From: Flavobacterium praedii
GTDB lineage: Bacteria > Bacteroidota > Bacteroidia > Flavobacteriales > Flavobacteriaceae
Direction of reading: 5' to 3'
Length of the DNA stretch: 64,000 nt
Assembly (NCBI RefSeq): GCF_026810365.1
Contig: NZ_CP113948.1
Location: 2,071,001 to 2,135,000, forward strand
The notes under the pieces: model-generated
Told to the model about the DNA's origin: nothing
What the model saw: only the letters and a program-made list of their open reading frames with translations
Databases searched by the model: none
Part shown: one piece after another, positions 8,340 through 17,066 of the stretch
How positions within the stretch are numbered: the first letter of the stretch is position 1
Layout of the letters: every line of letters begins with the position of its first letter
Made by a program: the position numbers and the translations under genes

Positions 8340-9470
8340 TTAATATTTATTTAAAATTGTGACAAAGTAACTCACCTCATCCATTGTCAAAACAGGACTT
8401 ATTGGCAAACTCAAAACTTCCCGATGTATTTTTTCGGTTATGGGAAAAGATAAATCATTCCAAGATTCCATTGCCTTTTGTTGGTGAGGTGGAATAGGAT
8501 AATGAATCATGGTTTCGATATTGTTTTTTGCCAAATACTTTTGTAAATCCTCTCTATTTTGGGTTCGAATAACAAAAAGATGAAAAACATGATTGCTGCT
8601 TAAATCCCAAAAAGGCAACGTAATTTTATCATTTTTCACTTCAGACAAATAACGTTTGGCTATAATTCTACGCTTTTGATTATCGGAATCCAAATTGGGT
8701 AATTTCAAGTTTAAAAAAGCGGCTTGCAATTCATCGAGCCTAGAATTTACGCCAATAAAATCATTGTGATATTTAATTTCTGAGCCATAATTACGAAGTG
8801 CTTTTATTGTTTTGGCAAGATCGGCATCATTTGTCACTACTGCTCCACCATCACCAAGAGCTCCAAGATTTTTTCCGGGATAAAAACTATAGGCAGCAGC
8901 CCCCCCCGCCCCCGAAGGGGGAGCTTTTCTAAACTTTTCCATTCCTGCTTTGGGGGTTAGGGGGCTTTTTGCTCCAGCCGATTGCGCAGCATCTTCGACT
9001 ACAATTAAATTATTTTGAATGGCTATTTTATTTATGGCATCCATTTCGGCCAATTGACCGTAAAGATGAACAACGAGAATAGCTTTGGTTCTCGGTGTTA
9101 TTTTGTTTTGAATTAAACTTGGATCAATATTATAGGTCTCCAACTTTGGCTCGACCAAAACTGGCACTAAATCGGCTTGAAGGATAGCGAGTATGCTGGC
9201 AATATACGTATTGGCGGGCACAATAACCTCATCGCCTTTCTGTAGTTTACCCAGTTGAATATAGGCTTTAAAAATAAGTGTTAGTGCATCCAAACCATTC
9301 CCAACTCCAATGCAAAATTGAGCTCCACAATATTGAGCAAAATTGGTTTCAAATACCTGAACTTCTTTTCCTAAAATATACCAACCGCTGGCTAAAACCG
9401 ATTTCAATTTTTCTTGAAAAGCGGTTTCATAGGGTTCGTTTATTTTTTTTAAGTCTAAGAATTGTATCAT
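8340..9470 (-). CDS. DegT/DnrJ/EryC1/StrS sugar aminotransferase (FdtB-like) with in-frame insert
   Basis: 376 residues. Start [22 protein letters not shown] and [22 protein letters not shown] motifs mark the family. The PLP lysine is Lys200 in [15 protein letters not shown]. The enzyme transaminates a 3-keto sugar, most plausibly the product of the FdtA-like isomerase at 3626, using glutamate as donor. Odd feature: residues 168-190 ([10 protein letters not shown] to SGAGG) replace the short loop normally linking QSAGA to AAAYSFYP. They are encoded by a C-run/G-run palindromic DNA segment unlike the AT-rich gene around it. The frame is kept, and the catalytic motifs on both sides are intact, so the enzyme may still work. 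Confidence 0.88.
   Translation of the reverse strand: MIQFLDLKKINEPYETAFQEKLKSVLASGWYILGKEVQVFETNFAQYCGAQFCIGVGNGLDALTLIFKAYIQLGKLQKGDEVIVPANTYIASILAILQADLVPVLVEPKLETYNIDPSLIQNKITPRTKAILVVHLYGQLAEMDAINKIAIQNNLIVVEDAAQSAGAKSPLTPKAGMEKFRKAPPSGAGGAAAYSFYPGKNLGALGDGGAVVTNDADLAKTIKALRNYGSEIKYHNDFIGVNSRLDELQAAFLNLKLPNLDSDNQKRRIIAKRYLSEVKNDKITLPFWDLSSNHVFHLFVIRTQNREDLQKYLAKNNIETMIHYPIPPHQQKAMESWNDLSFPITEKIHREVLSLPISPVLTMDEVSYFVTILNKY
8898..8970. repeat. G/C-rich palindromic repeat inserted in frame in the aminotransferase gene
   Basis: Plus strand shows a run of C, then CGCCCCCGAAGGGGGAGC, a 25-base spacer, and TTTGGGGGTTAGGGGGC. The ends are inverted (GCCCCC at both outer edges), with an inner hairpin CCCCCGAAGGGGG. 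In an about one-third GC genome this is a strong local anomaly. I recall similar C5/G5 dispersed repeats between genes in flavobacteria (memory, not checked). Reading through on the minus strand gives no stop codon and adds about 23 residues. Confidence 0.75.
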
Positions 9471-10441
9471 TTTATGGCGCTCTCGATTTTACTATAGTTT
9501 TTTGTGCTAATTTTTATAAAATTTTGTATCATCGATTTTGCTCCAAAACTTTCTTTCCAATAGGCCAAACCTGTATTTAAAAAACATCCGTTTTCTTCAG
9601 AACAATTTCCGAAACTAATGTATTTTTTATCAGAATATTTTTGAATAATAAAATCAAAAAGCGCATCCAAAGAGGCGGTATCATTCCGATCTTCATCACC
9701 AGAACTATATTGAAAATGAACTACGTTTTCCATTACGAAAACAACAACTCCTGCTTTTATAATTCCTGATAAGTAAGCATTGTATAATTTGATTTGATTA
9801 GGAAATAATGCTGCTAGAAGACTTATTTCAGTAAGTGTATGAACTGGTGCAACATTATACCGTGCCTTTAAATTCGGTATTAAAATTTGATTCCAAAAAT
9901 CTTCATAGTCATTTTCCAATCGAACTTCGATTCCCTTTTCATTTGCTACTTTTAAAGCACGTAATCTATTTCTATTCGGTTTATAACCTTGCTCGTTATC
10001 TATTACCATATGCAAATCGGAACGATAAATTTCTCCTTTCATTAAATAAGTAACATAATCAAATTCCTCAGAAAAAGCTTTATTATAAATTTTTGGCAAT
10101 TGTTTCAAATAAATAGACTCTATTTCATTTGAATTTAAAAACCGCATCAAAGTCGCTACAAGAATCAAATACTCTTTTATTTTGATATTTTTTTTTATCA
10201 CAATTGAACCATAACTCAAACCCTGATGGGAATAAATAACCTTACCAACTCTATTGGCTGGCAAAACCGCAACTAACTTTTTTTCCTCAAAAACCATTAG
10301 GGAATAATCCTCAAAACGATCATTATGATAGTCCATGAAATCACGATGAAACAAGAATGTAGCATTTTTGGCTCGACTAATAAAATCATTCCAAATGCTA
10401 TAGTGTTCCTTTTGGTAACGTTTTACGATGTAGTTTTTCAC
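9467..10441 (-). CDS. FemAB/GNAT-like acyl- or aminoacyl-transferase
   Basis: 324 residues, no signal or membrane segment. The layout resembles two tandem GNAT folds as in FemAB-type proteins: N-terminal [19 protein letters not shown], middle [24 protein letters not shown]-terminal [23 protein letters not shown] and [12 protein letters not shown]. In polysaccharide loci this family is often annotated GNAT N-acetyltransferase; here it could acylate an amino sugar made by the adjacent aminotransferase, with which it overlaps by 4 bases. It is the first gene of the minus-strand operon. Acceptor and donor are inferred only from context. Confidence 0.65.
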   Translation of the reverse strand: MKNYIVKRYQKEHYSIWNDFISRAKNATFLFHRDFMDYHNDRFEDYSLMVFEEKKLVAVLPANRVGKVIYSHQGLSYGSIVIKKNIKIKEYLILVATLMRFLNSNEIESIYLKQLPKIYNKAFSEEFDYVTYLMKGEIYRSDLHMVIDNEQGYKPNRNRLRALKVANEKGIEVRLENDYEDFWNQILIPNLKARYNVAPVHTLTEISLLAALFPNQIKLYNAYLSGIIKAGVVVFVMENVVHFQYSSGDEDRNDTASLDALFDFIIQKYSDKKYISFGNCSEENGCFLNTGLAYWKESFGAKSMIQNFIKISTKNYSKIESAIK

Positions 10442-10540
10442 AGGTAAAGTTTAAAGACTGGAAAAGTACACAATTAGGGTAATATTTTGAATAGGAAAAG
10501 TAAAAAACTACTTTATCAGCACAAAATTTCTTGTTTACTT

Positions 10541-10653
10541 GCGAGAGGGATAGCGCCAAATTACCGAAGTAATGGCAATAGCCCGACCGCATTAAGGAAA
10601 GTGGCCGAATAAGCGGGTTGTATATTGGGCCACTGTCCTTAATGTGGTCTCGT
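10541..10653 (+). repeat. 113-nt structured dispersed repeat, copy A
   Basis: Outer stem GCGAGA (10541-10546) pairs with TCTCGT (10648-10653). A hairpin ATTAC-CGAA-GTAAT lies at 10560-10573. A 22-bp stem has arms 10585-10606 and 10628-10649 (21 of 22 positions pair counting G-T) around a 21-nt loop with AGCGG. GGGATAG and ATAGCCC flank the small hairpin. Same length and plan as copies B (21699-21811) and C (49568-49680), but with paired compensatory changes. It lies between two minus-strand genes. No gene is seen in 10442-10664. Confidence 0.85.
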
Positions 10654-10664
10654 CCAAACGTTTT

Positions 10665-11270
10665 TTATCGTTTATGATTTATAGGTGATAATTGCCATTT
10701 GTATTTTTTGGCTAATAAACGAACCATGATGATGAACAAAGAGGTGATTAAATACAGAATGTCATTATCTATATTCATAGTTCTGAGGGTAAAAAAAACA
10801 ATTCCACCAAGAATACAGATGGTAGCATATACTTCTTTGCGAAAAATAACTGGGATTTCTGTACACAATATATCTCGTATTACGCCCCCAAAACAAGCTG
10901 TTAGGGTTCCTAATGCTATACAAATTACAGGATGAAGATTGTATTCTATTCCTTTTTGTATGCCGATAAGTGTAAAAACGCCCAATCCGATGGTATCGAA
11001 TAATGCGAGCGATTTGCGTAATTTATCCAATCTTTTTCGGAAAATTATGGTCAAAAGAAAACCCAAAGTAATGACGTAAACATAATTTAGATCTCGCATC
11101 CAGCCAACTGGAGTTCGGCCAATTAAAACATCACGTAGCGTTCCTCCTCCAACTGCAGTTACAAATGCAATTATAAAAACACCAAAAGGATCTAATTTTT
11201 TGTTCATTGCTGTTAAAGCGCCTGACATAGCAAACGCCATAGTTCCTATGATGTCAAGTAGATAAAACAT
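10665..11270 (-). CDS. TRIC-family (YadS/YicG-like) cation channel
   Basis: 201 residues with about seven hydrophobic segments arranged as two similar three-helix halves. Each half carries the conserved glycine/charge motif: VGGGTLRDVLIG in the first and CFGGVIRDILCT in the second. This duplicated GGxxRD pattern defines bacterial UPF0126/TRIC proteins, which form trimeric monovalent cation channels in the membrane. Start at the ATG at 11268-11270 directly gives MFYLLDIIGTMAFAMSGAL. Physiological role in bacteria is unclear; neighbours give no further hint. Confidence 0.87.
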   Translation of the reverse strand: MFYLLDIIGTMAFAMSGALTAMNKKLDPFGVFIIAFVTAVGGGTLRDVLIGRTPVGWMRDLNYVYVITLGFLLTIIFRKRLDKLRKSLALFDTIGLGVFTLIGIQKGIEYNLHPVICIALGTLTACFGGVIRDILCTEIPVIFRKEVYATICILGGIVFFTLRTMNIDNDILYLITSLFIIMVRLLAKKYKWQLSPINHKR

Positions 11271-11338
11271 GGAGATTTCTGTTTATAGATTGCAAATTTT
11301 GTTTTAACAAATTGTTTTTTTTTAATTATAAAAATCTG

Positions 11339-12082
11339 TTACATATTTTGGGTATAAAAATTATAATCTTTTAAAATTGTTTTTATAAATGCAATTTGAT
11401 TTGTTGTTTGCATTTTGATACCTGTTACACTTTGAATTTTATTGGATAATTTTTGAATGGTTTCTAAATCGCCATTTTTTTCTGCAATTAAAAAAGTTTC
11501 TTTTATTATTCGCATATCGTTATCTGAAAGTTTTATCACTAATGGATAAACGGGCTGATAGGCATCTCCTATTTCTTCAAGAATTGTACTATCGATTGTC
11601 ACATTGTTTTTTAGTGTAATCACTGCTGTACCTGCTGCAATATCACCCATACGACGTGTTTTGTCATTGACTATCATCGCTACTAATCCTATTAGTCCTC
11701 CTAGCATATTATTTTCTATAATTCTAAAAAGCCAACGAATAAGATAATCTCCGAAACTGGCTTGATAGCCTTCTATTTTTACAACTTTTATTTTTAATAA
11801 TTTTTTACCGATGGTTTGCCCTTCAAAAATGCTTTCGAGGGTTACCGAATAAATCATTACTGGAAAGAAAAAAATGATAATCACCGCCATTCTAGACCAC
11901 ATGTCAACAGATTCCAATAATTTGGAAAAGCCCAACAAATTAAAGAAAAAATAAATAACAACAATACAATAGGCCACCTTTATAAAAAAATCCAACATAC
12001 TAGCCGACATTCTTTCACCAACAGAAGCGGCTTTAAAATTTATAGCAACATTTTGTGTAGTACTTATGGTTAATTCTGACAT
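11339..12082 (-). CDS. RDD-family membrane protein
   Basis: 247 residues from the ATG at 12082 (MSELTISTTQ). An upstream in-frame start exists at 12160 but would run into the divergent SpoIIM-like gene. The RDD domain has R-x-SASMLDFFIK near the N-terminus, then three to four membrane helices with EGQTIGKKLLKIKVV and GDYLIRWLFR, and the RRMGDIAAGTAVI block. RDD proteins are membrane proteins, some linked to Na+/H+ exchange or substrate transport. Its start is 21 bases from that of the SpoIIM-like gene, a pairing often seen in MoxR/DUF58 clusters. The C-terminal 80 residues are soluble and of unknown role. Confidence 0.85.
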   Translation of the reverse strand: MSELTISTTQNVAINFKAASVGERMSASMLDFFIKVAYCIVVIYFFFNLLGFSKLLESVDMWSRMAVIIIFFFPVMIYSVTLESIFEGQTIGKKLLKIKVVKIEGYQASFGDYLIRWLFRIIENNMLGGLIGLVAMIVNDKTRRMGDIAAGTAVITLKNNVTIDSTILEEIGDAYQPVYPLVIKLSDNDMRIIKETFLIAEKNGDLETIQKLSNKIQSVTGIKMQTTNQIAFIKTILKDYNFYTQNM

Positions 12083-12103
12083 ATTTCCTATTTTAGCCTT
12101 TCT

Positions 12104-13069
12104 ATGAGAGAAATTGCATTTATTAAAACTAACAAAAACAAATGGCTTGAATTTGAACAAGCTATTTTTGGTAAAGCTAAAAAAAATCCAGATGAAATGG
12201 CAAATTTATACATTCAATTAATGAATGATTTGTCTTATGCTCAAACCTATTACTCCAAAAGCAAAACCGTAGTTTATTTAAATTTCTTAGCATCAAGTAT
12301 TTATCAAAAAATATACAAAACTAAACGAACGGAAAGTAATCGTTTGCTTTTTTTCTTCAAAACCGAAGTCCCTTTAATTGTTTATGAATATCGCAGGTAT
12401 TTAGTTTATGCTTTTACACTGTTTTTTGTAACCGTTTGCATTGGCGTTGTCTCCGCAAAATATGATGAAAATTTTGTGCGTTTAATATTGGGGGATGGAT
12501 ATGTAAATGAAACTTTAGAAAACATCAAAGGTGGAAACCCAGTAGCAATTTATAAATCAGGAAGTAATTGGGGTAGTTTTATTGGTATTACTTTTAATAA
12601 TTTAAAAGTTGGTATGACTTGCTATATTTTTGGAATATTTGGTGGTATTGGTACCTTTTATATTTCGCTGCAAAATGCTATTATGTTGGGATCATTTCAA
12701 TATTTTTTCTACCAATCAGGTGTTTTTTGGAAAAGTGTCAGAGGCATTTGGATTCACGGTTCTATGGAAATTTTCGGCATCGTGATCGAAACGGCTGCAG
12801 GATATATACTAGGAGCTTCTATCCTTTTTCCTAGAACCTATTCTAGATTTAACTCTTTTAAAATTGGTTTTAAAAATAGCTTCAAAATTCTGTTAAGCAC
12901 CATTCCTTTTACAATTGCAGCAGGCTTTCTAGAAGGATTCATCACCAGATATTCTATTGATATGCCCAACTGGTTAAGCAGTTTTATAATTTTATTTACC
13001 CTAGCCATTATTTCCTTTTACTATTTAATTTATCCTTTCATTGTTTACAAAAAAAACCAATCTGCCTAA
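12104..13069 (+). CDS. SpoIIM-like (stage II sporulation protein M family) membrane protein
   Basis: 321 residues: a soluble N-terminal part of about 100 residues, then five or more membrane segments. The family motif block includes NNLKVGMTCYIFGIFGGIGTFYISLQNAIMLG and IHGSMEIFGIVIETAAGYILG. In Bacillus SpoIIM is part of the engulfment complex; in non-sporulating Bacteroidota the family has no proven role but is consistently grouped with RDD, DUF4129, MoxR and DUF58 genes, as here. It overlaps the next gene by 1 base (TAATG). Confidence 0.84.
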   Translation: MREIAFIKTNKNKWLEFEQAIFGKAKKNPDEMANLYIQLMNDLSYAQTYYSKSKTVVYLNFLASSIYQKIYKTKRTESNRLLFFFKTEVPLIVYEYRRYLVYAFTLFFVTVCIGVVSAKYDENFVRLILGDGYVNETLENIKGGNPVAIYKSGSNWGSFIGITFNNLKVGMTCYIFGIFGGIGTFYISLQNAIMLGSFQYFFYQSGVFWKSVRGIWIHGSMEIFGIVIETAAGYILGASILFPRTYSRFNSFKIGFKNSFKILLSTIPFTIAAGFLEGFITRYSIDMPNWLSSFIILFTLAIISFYYLIYPFIVYKKNQSA

Positions 13070-14016
13070 TGTTTGAACTTTACAAAGAGCGTGACTTAAG
13101 CGCCAATATCTCTGACACCGTTACTTTTTTTAAATCGTTTGGAAAACACTTTTTTAAAAACTTTTTTATTATAAATGGAATATTCTTAATGATTCTAATG
13201 GTTTTGATCTATTTTATTTCAAAAATATACATGGAAGTGCTTTTTTCAGGCGCCAATAACCTCAATAACAATCCAAATTATTTTTCCAATTACATCAGTG
13301 AGAATATTACTCTTGTGGTAGGAGGTTTTATAACAGCTATTATAGTCATCGCTATTTTATCAATGCTCAACATTACTTTTCCAATTGTTTATTTGAAATT
13401 ATTTGAAAAAGAGAATAATACTAATTTTTCTACTCCAGATATTACTAAAGAACTAAAGAAAAACATTGGCAAAATGTTCGTTTTTTTATTAGGAATTACA
13501 TGTATCATTATGCCTTTGGCTTTTATTGTTTTTGGAATCCTAGTTGTTCTTTGTTTTATACTCATCGGATTCCCATTGTTTATCATTATCGGAATTGCTT
13601 TTTTTTCGTGGGTAATGCTATCCTACCATGATTATATTCTAAATGATGTGGGCTTTTTCAAAGCGTTGTCAAATGGATATTACTTACTCAAACTAAAATT
13701 CTGGACTATTGTTGGTACGACTTTTTTGATGTTGATGTTAATTCAGATTATTCAAGGAATTATCACAATTATCCCTTATTTATTTACAATTGGTTCTATG
13801 CTAGTATCTACTCAAGATGGAAGTTCACAAACGGATAACTATTCTACTTTTGGTATTGTTATGGCTGTTATAATGGTCCTTTCGGTATTGATAAGCTACA
13901 TCTTTAATAATTTTATTGTCATCAATCAAGGGCTTATTTATTACAGTTTACATGAAGACACCGAAAATTTTACCACAAATAACCAAATCGATTTAATTGG
14001 TACCGAAATTGAATAA
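13069..14016 (+). CDS. Multi-pass membrane protein of the MoxR/DUF58 cluster
   Basis: 315 residues with about six long hydrophobic segments, for example FFIINGIFLMILMVLIYFI and LVVGGFITAIIVIAILSML. A mostly hydrophobic C-terminal half ends in a short polar tail (HEDTENFTTNNQIDLIGTE). I recognise no catalytic motif. It is tightly coupled: the start overlaps the SpoIIM-like stop and the end overlaps the next frame. It looks like a membrane partner in the same complex. A DUF4013-like assignment is possible but not supported by a clear motif. Confidence 0.7.
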   Translation: MFELYKERDLSANISDTVTFFKSFGKHFFKNFFIINGIFLMILMVLIYFISKIYMEVLFSGANNLNNNPNYFSNYISENITLVVGGFITAIIVIAILSMLNITFPIVYLKLFEKENNTNFSTPDITKELKKNIGKMFVFLLGITCIIMPLAFIVFGILVVLCFILIGFPLFIIIGIAFFSWVMLSYHDYILNDVGFFKALSNGYYLLKLKFWTIVGTTFLMLMLIQIIQGIITIIPYLFTIGSMLVSTQDGSSQTDNYSTFGIVMAVIMVLSVLISYIFNNFIVINQGLIYYSLHEDTENFTTNNQIDLIGTEIE

Positions 14017-14770
14017 ATTCATAATCCTTATACTCTTTTTCTTTTGTTCCAAAATTGGAACGCAAGACACTTTGGTTGAAACTAAAAAAGAAAAAGCAAT
14101 AATAGCTCAAAAAGATATTAAAATCGATACCGCTTTTGTGGAATTGAAACCTTTTGCAAAAAATTTTAAAACAAAATATACTAGCACTCCTTTTATTTAT
14201 GAATTTAAAACTCCTGAAAAAAACGCTTGGGATCGATTTAAAGAATGGTTGGCTAATTTTTTTAGTAAATTATTCGAATTCAAAAACAACAAAGCAGCAT
14301 CTGATTTTGTAAACGTTTTACTTAAAATCATAGCTATTAGTATAGTTGTTGCAGTAATTTATATGATTGTAAAAGCCATTATGAATAAAGAAGGCCAATG
14401 GGTATTTGGAAAAAACTCTGATAAAAAAATCATTAATTACGATGAAATTGAAAAAAACATCCATTTAGTAGATTTTGAAAAACTAATCAACCAAAGCTTG
14501 CAATCTGACGAAAAGAGACTTACGATACGGTATTATTATCTTTGGTTGCTTAAAAAAATGTCTGAAAAACAAATCATTATCTGGGATATCGAAAAAACAA
14601 ACTCAGATTATCTTTATGAAATAAAAAATCCTGTGCAAAAAGAAGATTTCGCATACGCATCTTACCTCTACAACAACATTTGGTATGGCGAATTTGAATT
14701 GAACGATGCCATTTTTGCCAAAACTCGAAAGACTTTTGAAAAATCAATACAAACAATATCTAAGACTTAA
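13997..14770 (+). CDS. DUF4129-domain membrane protein
   Basis: 257 residues. A short N-terminal hydrophobic segment, a periplasmic part, one strong helix (LLKIIAISIVVAVIYMIVKAI) and a cytoplasmic C-terminal DUF4129-like domain with RLTIRYYYLWLLKKMSEK and YASYLYNNIWYGEFELNDAIFAK. DUF4129 proteins are sometimes fused to transglutaminase-like enzymes; this one is stand-alone. No ATG is available: the frame begins with TTG at 13997 or, more convincingly as a signal peptide, TTG at 14009 (MNKFIILILFFFC). It overlaps the previous gene by 20 bases or less and the next by 1 base. Confidence 0.75.
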   Translation: MVPKLNKFIILILFFFCSKIGTQDTLVETKKEKAIIAQKDIKIDTAFVELKPFAKNFKTKYTSTPFIYEFKTPEKNAWDRFKEWLANFFSKLFEFKNNKAASDFVNVLLKIIAISIVVAVIYMIVKAIMNKEGQWVFGKNSDKKIINYDEIEKNIHLVDFEKLINQSLQSDEKRLTIRYYYLWLLKKMSEKQIIIWDIEKTNSDYLYEIKNPVQKEDFAYASYLYNNIWYGEFELNDAIFAKTRKTFEKSIQTISKT

Positions 14771-15957
14771 TGAATAGAACACTGCAAATTTACATCTCCA
14801 TTTTGGTGTTACTTCTAGTGACTATTGTAGTTATTGATAGTAATCGTCCCAAACCTATTGATTGGACACCAACCTATTCGCTCAAAGATAAAATCCCTTT
14901 TGGACTCTATGTTTTGGACAACGAAATTGGATCACTTTTGAAGAATCAAAAAATAGAAAAATTTAATAGTACTCCTTACGAATTTTTTCAAAACAATTCT
15001 TCTTATGATGATAATCAAGAACAGGGTACGTTTTTGAGTATTTCAAAAATAGACCACTTTGACAAACAGTCGGTTAACGAAATTTGTTCGTATGTCGGCG
15101 AAGGAAATACGGCTTTTATAAGCGCCGAAACGTTGCCAAATGAATTATTGGATAGTTTGAATTTAAAAATGGATAATGAATACAAGTACGCTGACAGCAT
15201 ATACAACTGGGTGACAAACAAGAGACTTGGCAATAAAAAATACAAAATAATTGAAGGGGTAAACAATAATTATTTTTCAAAAATTGACTCTCAAAACACC
15301 ACTGTTTTAGGATGTCAAAATGGGGACAGCACTAGGGTAAATTTTGTAAAAGTAAATTACAAATCCGGTTCCTTTTATCTTCACACTCAGCCGGTGGCAT
15401 TTACTAATTTTCACTTATTAAAAGGAAATCATTATGAATATGCCCAAAAAGTATTGTCTTATATCCCAATGGGGAAAGTCTTTTGGTGTATCAATGAGCA
15501 AAATGGCGAAGTGATTTCGCAATCTCCTATGCGGTATATTTTAAGTCAACCCGCTCTAAAATGGGCTTGGTATTTATTTTTAATCGGAATGATTCTTTTT
15601 ATATTATTTAATGCCAAAAGAAAACAACGAATTGTTCCTATAAAAATCCCGTTAGCCAACACTACAGTAGATTTTACAAAAACCATTGGAAACCTATATT
15701 ATCAAGAAGGGGATCACAATACCATTATCGATAAAAAAATCATCTATTTTCTTGAAAAAATCAGAAACGAATACTTGATGGAAACGCTTAAATTAGATCA
15801 CGATTTTATACAAAAACTTCACCATAAATCTGGAAAGAAACGAGAAGATATCCAACATGTTGTTGCATTAATAAATGCTTACCGAAAAAACAGTTTTCAT
15901 AGTGTCGAAGAAGACTTAATACAAATCAATAATGCGATCGAAAAGATTGTAAATTAA
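14770..15957 (+). CDS. DUF4350-domain membrane protein
   Basis: 395 residues with an N-terminal membrane anchor (LQIYISILVLLLVTIVVID), an extracytoplasmic domain with PFGLYVLDNEIGSLL (the DUF4350 opening), and a second helix ALKWAWYLFLIGMILFILFNA at about 255-277. A basic cytoplasmic tail follows (RKQRIVPIKIPLANTTVDFTKTIGNLYY). Found next to DUF4129 and MoxR genes across Bacteroidota. No enzymatic residues identified. Start overlaps the DUF4129 stop (TAATG). A 77-base gap separates it from the MoxR gene. Confidence 0.78.
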   Translation: MNRTLQIYISILVLLLVTIVVIDSNRPKPIDWTPTYSLKDKIPFGLYVLDNEIGSLLKNQKIEKFNSTPYEFFQNNSSYDDNQEQGTFLSISKIDHFDKQSVNEICSYVGEGNTAFISAETLPNELLDSLNLKMDNEYKYADSIYNWVTNKRLGNKKYKIIEGVNNNYFSKIDSQNTTVLGCQNGDSTRVNFVKVNYKSGSFYLHTQPVAFTNFHLLKGNHYEYAQKVLSYIPMGKVFWCINEQNGEVISQSPMRYILSQPALKWAWYLFLIGMILFILFNAKRKQRIVPIKIPLANTTVDFTKTIGNLYYQEGDHNTIIDKKIIYFLEKIRNEYLMETLKLDHDFIQKLHHKSGKKREDIQHVVALINAYRKNSFHSVEEDLIQINNAIEKIVN

Positions 15958-16034
15958 CAAATTATAGAGCATATATAATTCGGATTAAAATACAAAAAAC
16001 ACCCTCTGAAGCCAAAAAACAATTATTAAAAAAT

Positions 16035-17042
16035 ATGGAAGAAACTACCACTCTAGAAAACACAAACGAAAATGTAAATTTTCAATCCAGAATAAATTTA
16101 GAACCGCTTTTAGAAAGTATCAACGCCATAAAAGAAGAATTAGGCACTGTTATTGTAGGTCAAAGCAAAATGATTGATCAATTGCTTGTTGCTATTTTAT
16201 CAAATGGTCACGTTTTGCTCGAAGGAGTTCCTGGAGTAGCCAAAACCATAACCGCCAAACTTTTGTCTAAAACCTTGAATATTGATTTCAGCCGAATTCA
16301 ATTCACTCCAGATTTAATGCCTTCGGATATTTTAGGAACCTCCGTATTCGATTTAAAAAAATCAGAATTCGAATTCAAAAAAGGTCCTATTTTTTCCAAC
16401 TTGGTCTTGATTGACGAAATTAATCGTGCTCCTGCAAAAACTCAGGCAGCTCTTTTTGAAGTTATGGAAGAACGTCAAATTACAATTGATGGCACGACTT
16501 ATACATTAGACACTCCTTTCTTGGTAATTGCCACTCAAAACCCAATCGAACAAGAAGGCACCTATCGTTTACCCGAGGCACAATTGGATCGTTTTTTATT
16601 CAAAATATCCATTGATTATCCAAAAATAGACGAGGAAATCCTGATTATTCAAAGAGAACATTTGCTTCGTGATCACGGAAAACTAGACCATATAAAAACA
16701 CTGCTGTCATCGGATCAAATCAAATACTACCAAACTTTGGTGAAACAAATCATAGTTGAACACAACTTGCTAGAATATATTGCGAAAATTGTGGTGAATA
16801 CTCGAGAGAACGCTTTCTTATATTTGGGCGCTTCCCCACGTGCTTCAATTGCAATTCTGAATGCTGCCAAAGGTTTCGCAGCTATTCGTGGACGCGATTT
16901 TGTAACTCCAGAAGACATTAAAGAAGCAGCAATTCCTGTTTTGCAACACCGAATTATTGTTACTCCAGAACGCGAAATGGAAGGAATAAGTAGTATAGAA
17001 ATTATTAAACAAATTCTCGAAAGCGTAGAAATTCCAAGATAA
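16035..17042 (+). CDS. MoxR-family AAA+ ATPase
   Basis: 335 residues. Walker A GVPGVAKTI (about 75), Walker B LVLIDEINRA (about 125), sensor 1 in VIATQNPIEQEGTY and the arginine-rich APRASIA region identify MoxR ATPases. These act as chaperones that insert cofactors or mature partner proteins carrying vWA-like domains; the DUF58 protein directly downstream is the usual partner. The short N-terminal acidic stretch (EETTTLENTNENVN) is lineage-typical. Role in envelope stress or surface assembly is an inference from such operons elsewhere. Confidence 0.92.
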   Translation: MEETTTLENTNENVNFQSRINLEPLLESINAIKEELGTVIVGQSKMIDQLLVAILSNGHVLLEGVPGVAKTITAKLLSKTLNIDFSRIQFTPDLMPSDILGTSVFDLKKSEFEFKKGPIFSNLVLIDEINRAPAKTQAALFEVMEERQITIDGTTYTLDTPFLVIATQNPIEQEGTYRLPEAQLDRFLFKISIDYPKIDEEILIIQREHLLRDHGKLDHIKTLLSSDQIKYYQTLVKQIIVEHNLLEYIAKIVVNTRENAFLYLGASPRASIAILNAAKGFAAIRGRDFVTPEDIKEAAIPVLQHRIIVTPEREMEGISSIEIIKQILESVEIPR

Positions 17043-17066
17043 TTTTAGTCCTCAGATTCCTAAAAT

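Noticed and set aside
8340..9470. Frameshifted pseudogene caused by the G/C-rich insert
   Set aside because: The frame is kept through the insert and both flanking halves carry intact family motifs, including Lys200.
10398..10592. 64-codon minus-strand frame at the 5' side of the GNAT-like gene
   Set aside because: It overlaps repeat copy A and the start of the real gene in another frame; composition is not protein-like.
10541..10653. Repeat copies A-C as ordinary terminators or attenuators
   Set aside because: They have no T run at the end of the long stem, vary in orientation relative to neighbouring genes and have extra conserved parts that a terminator does not need.
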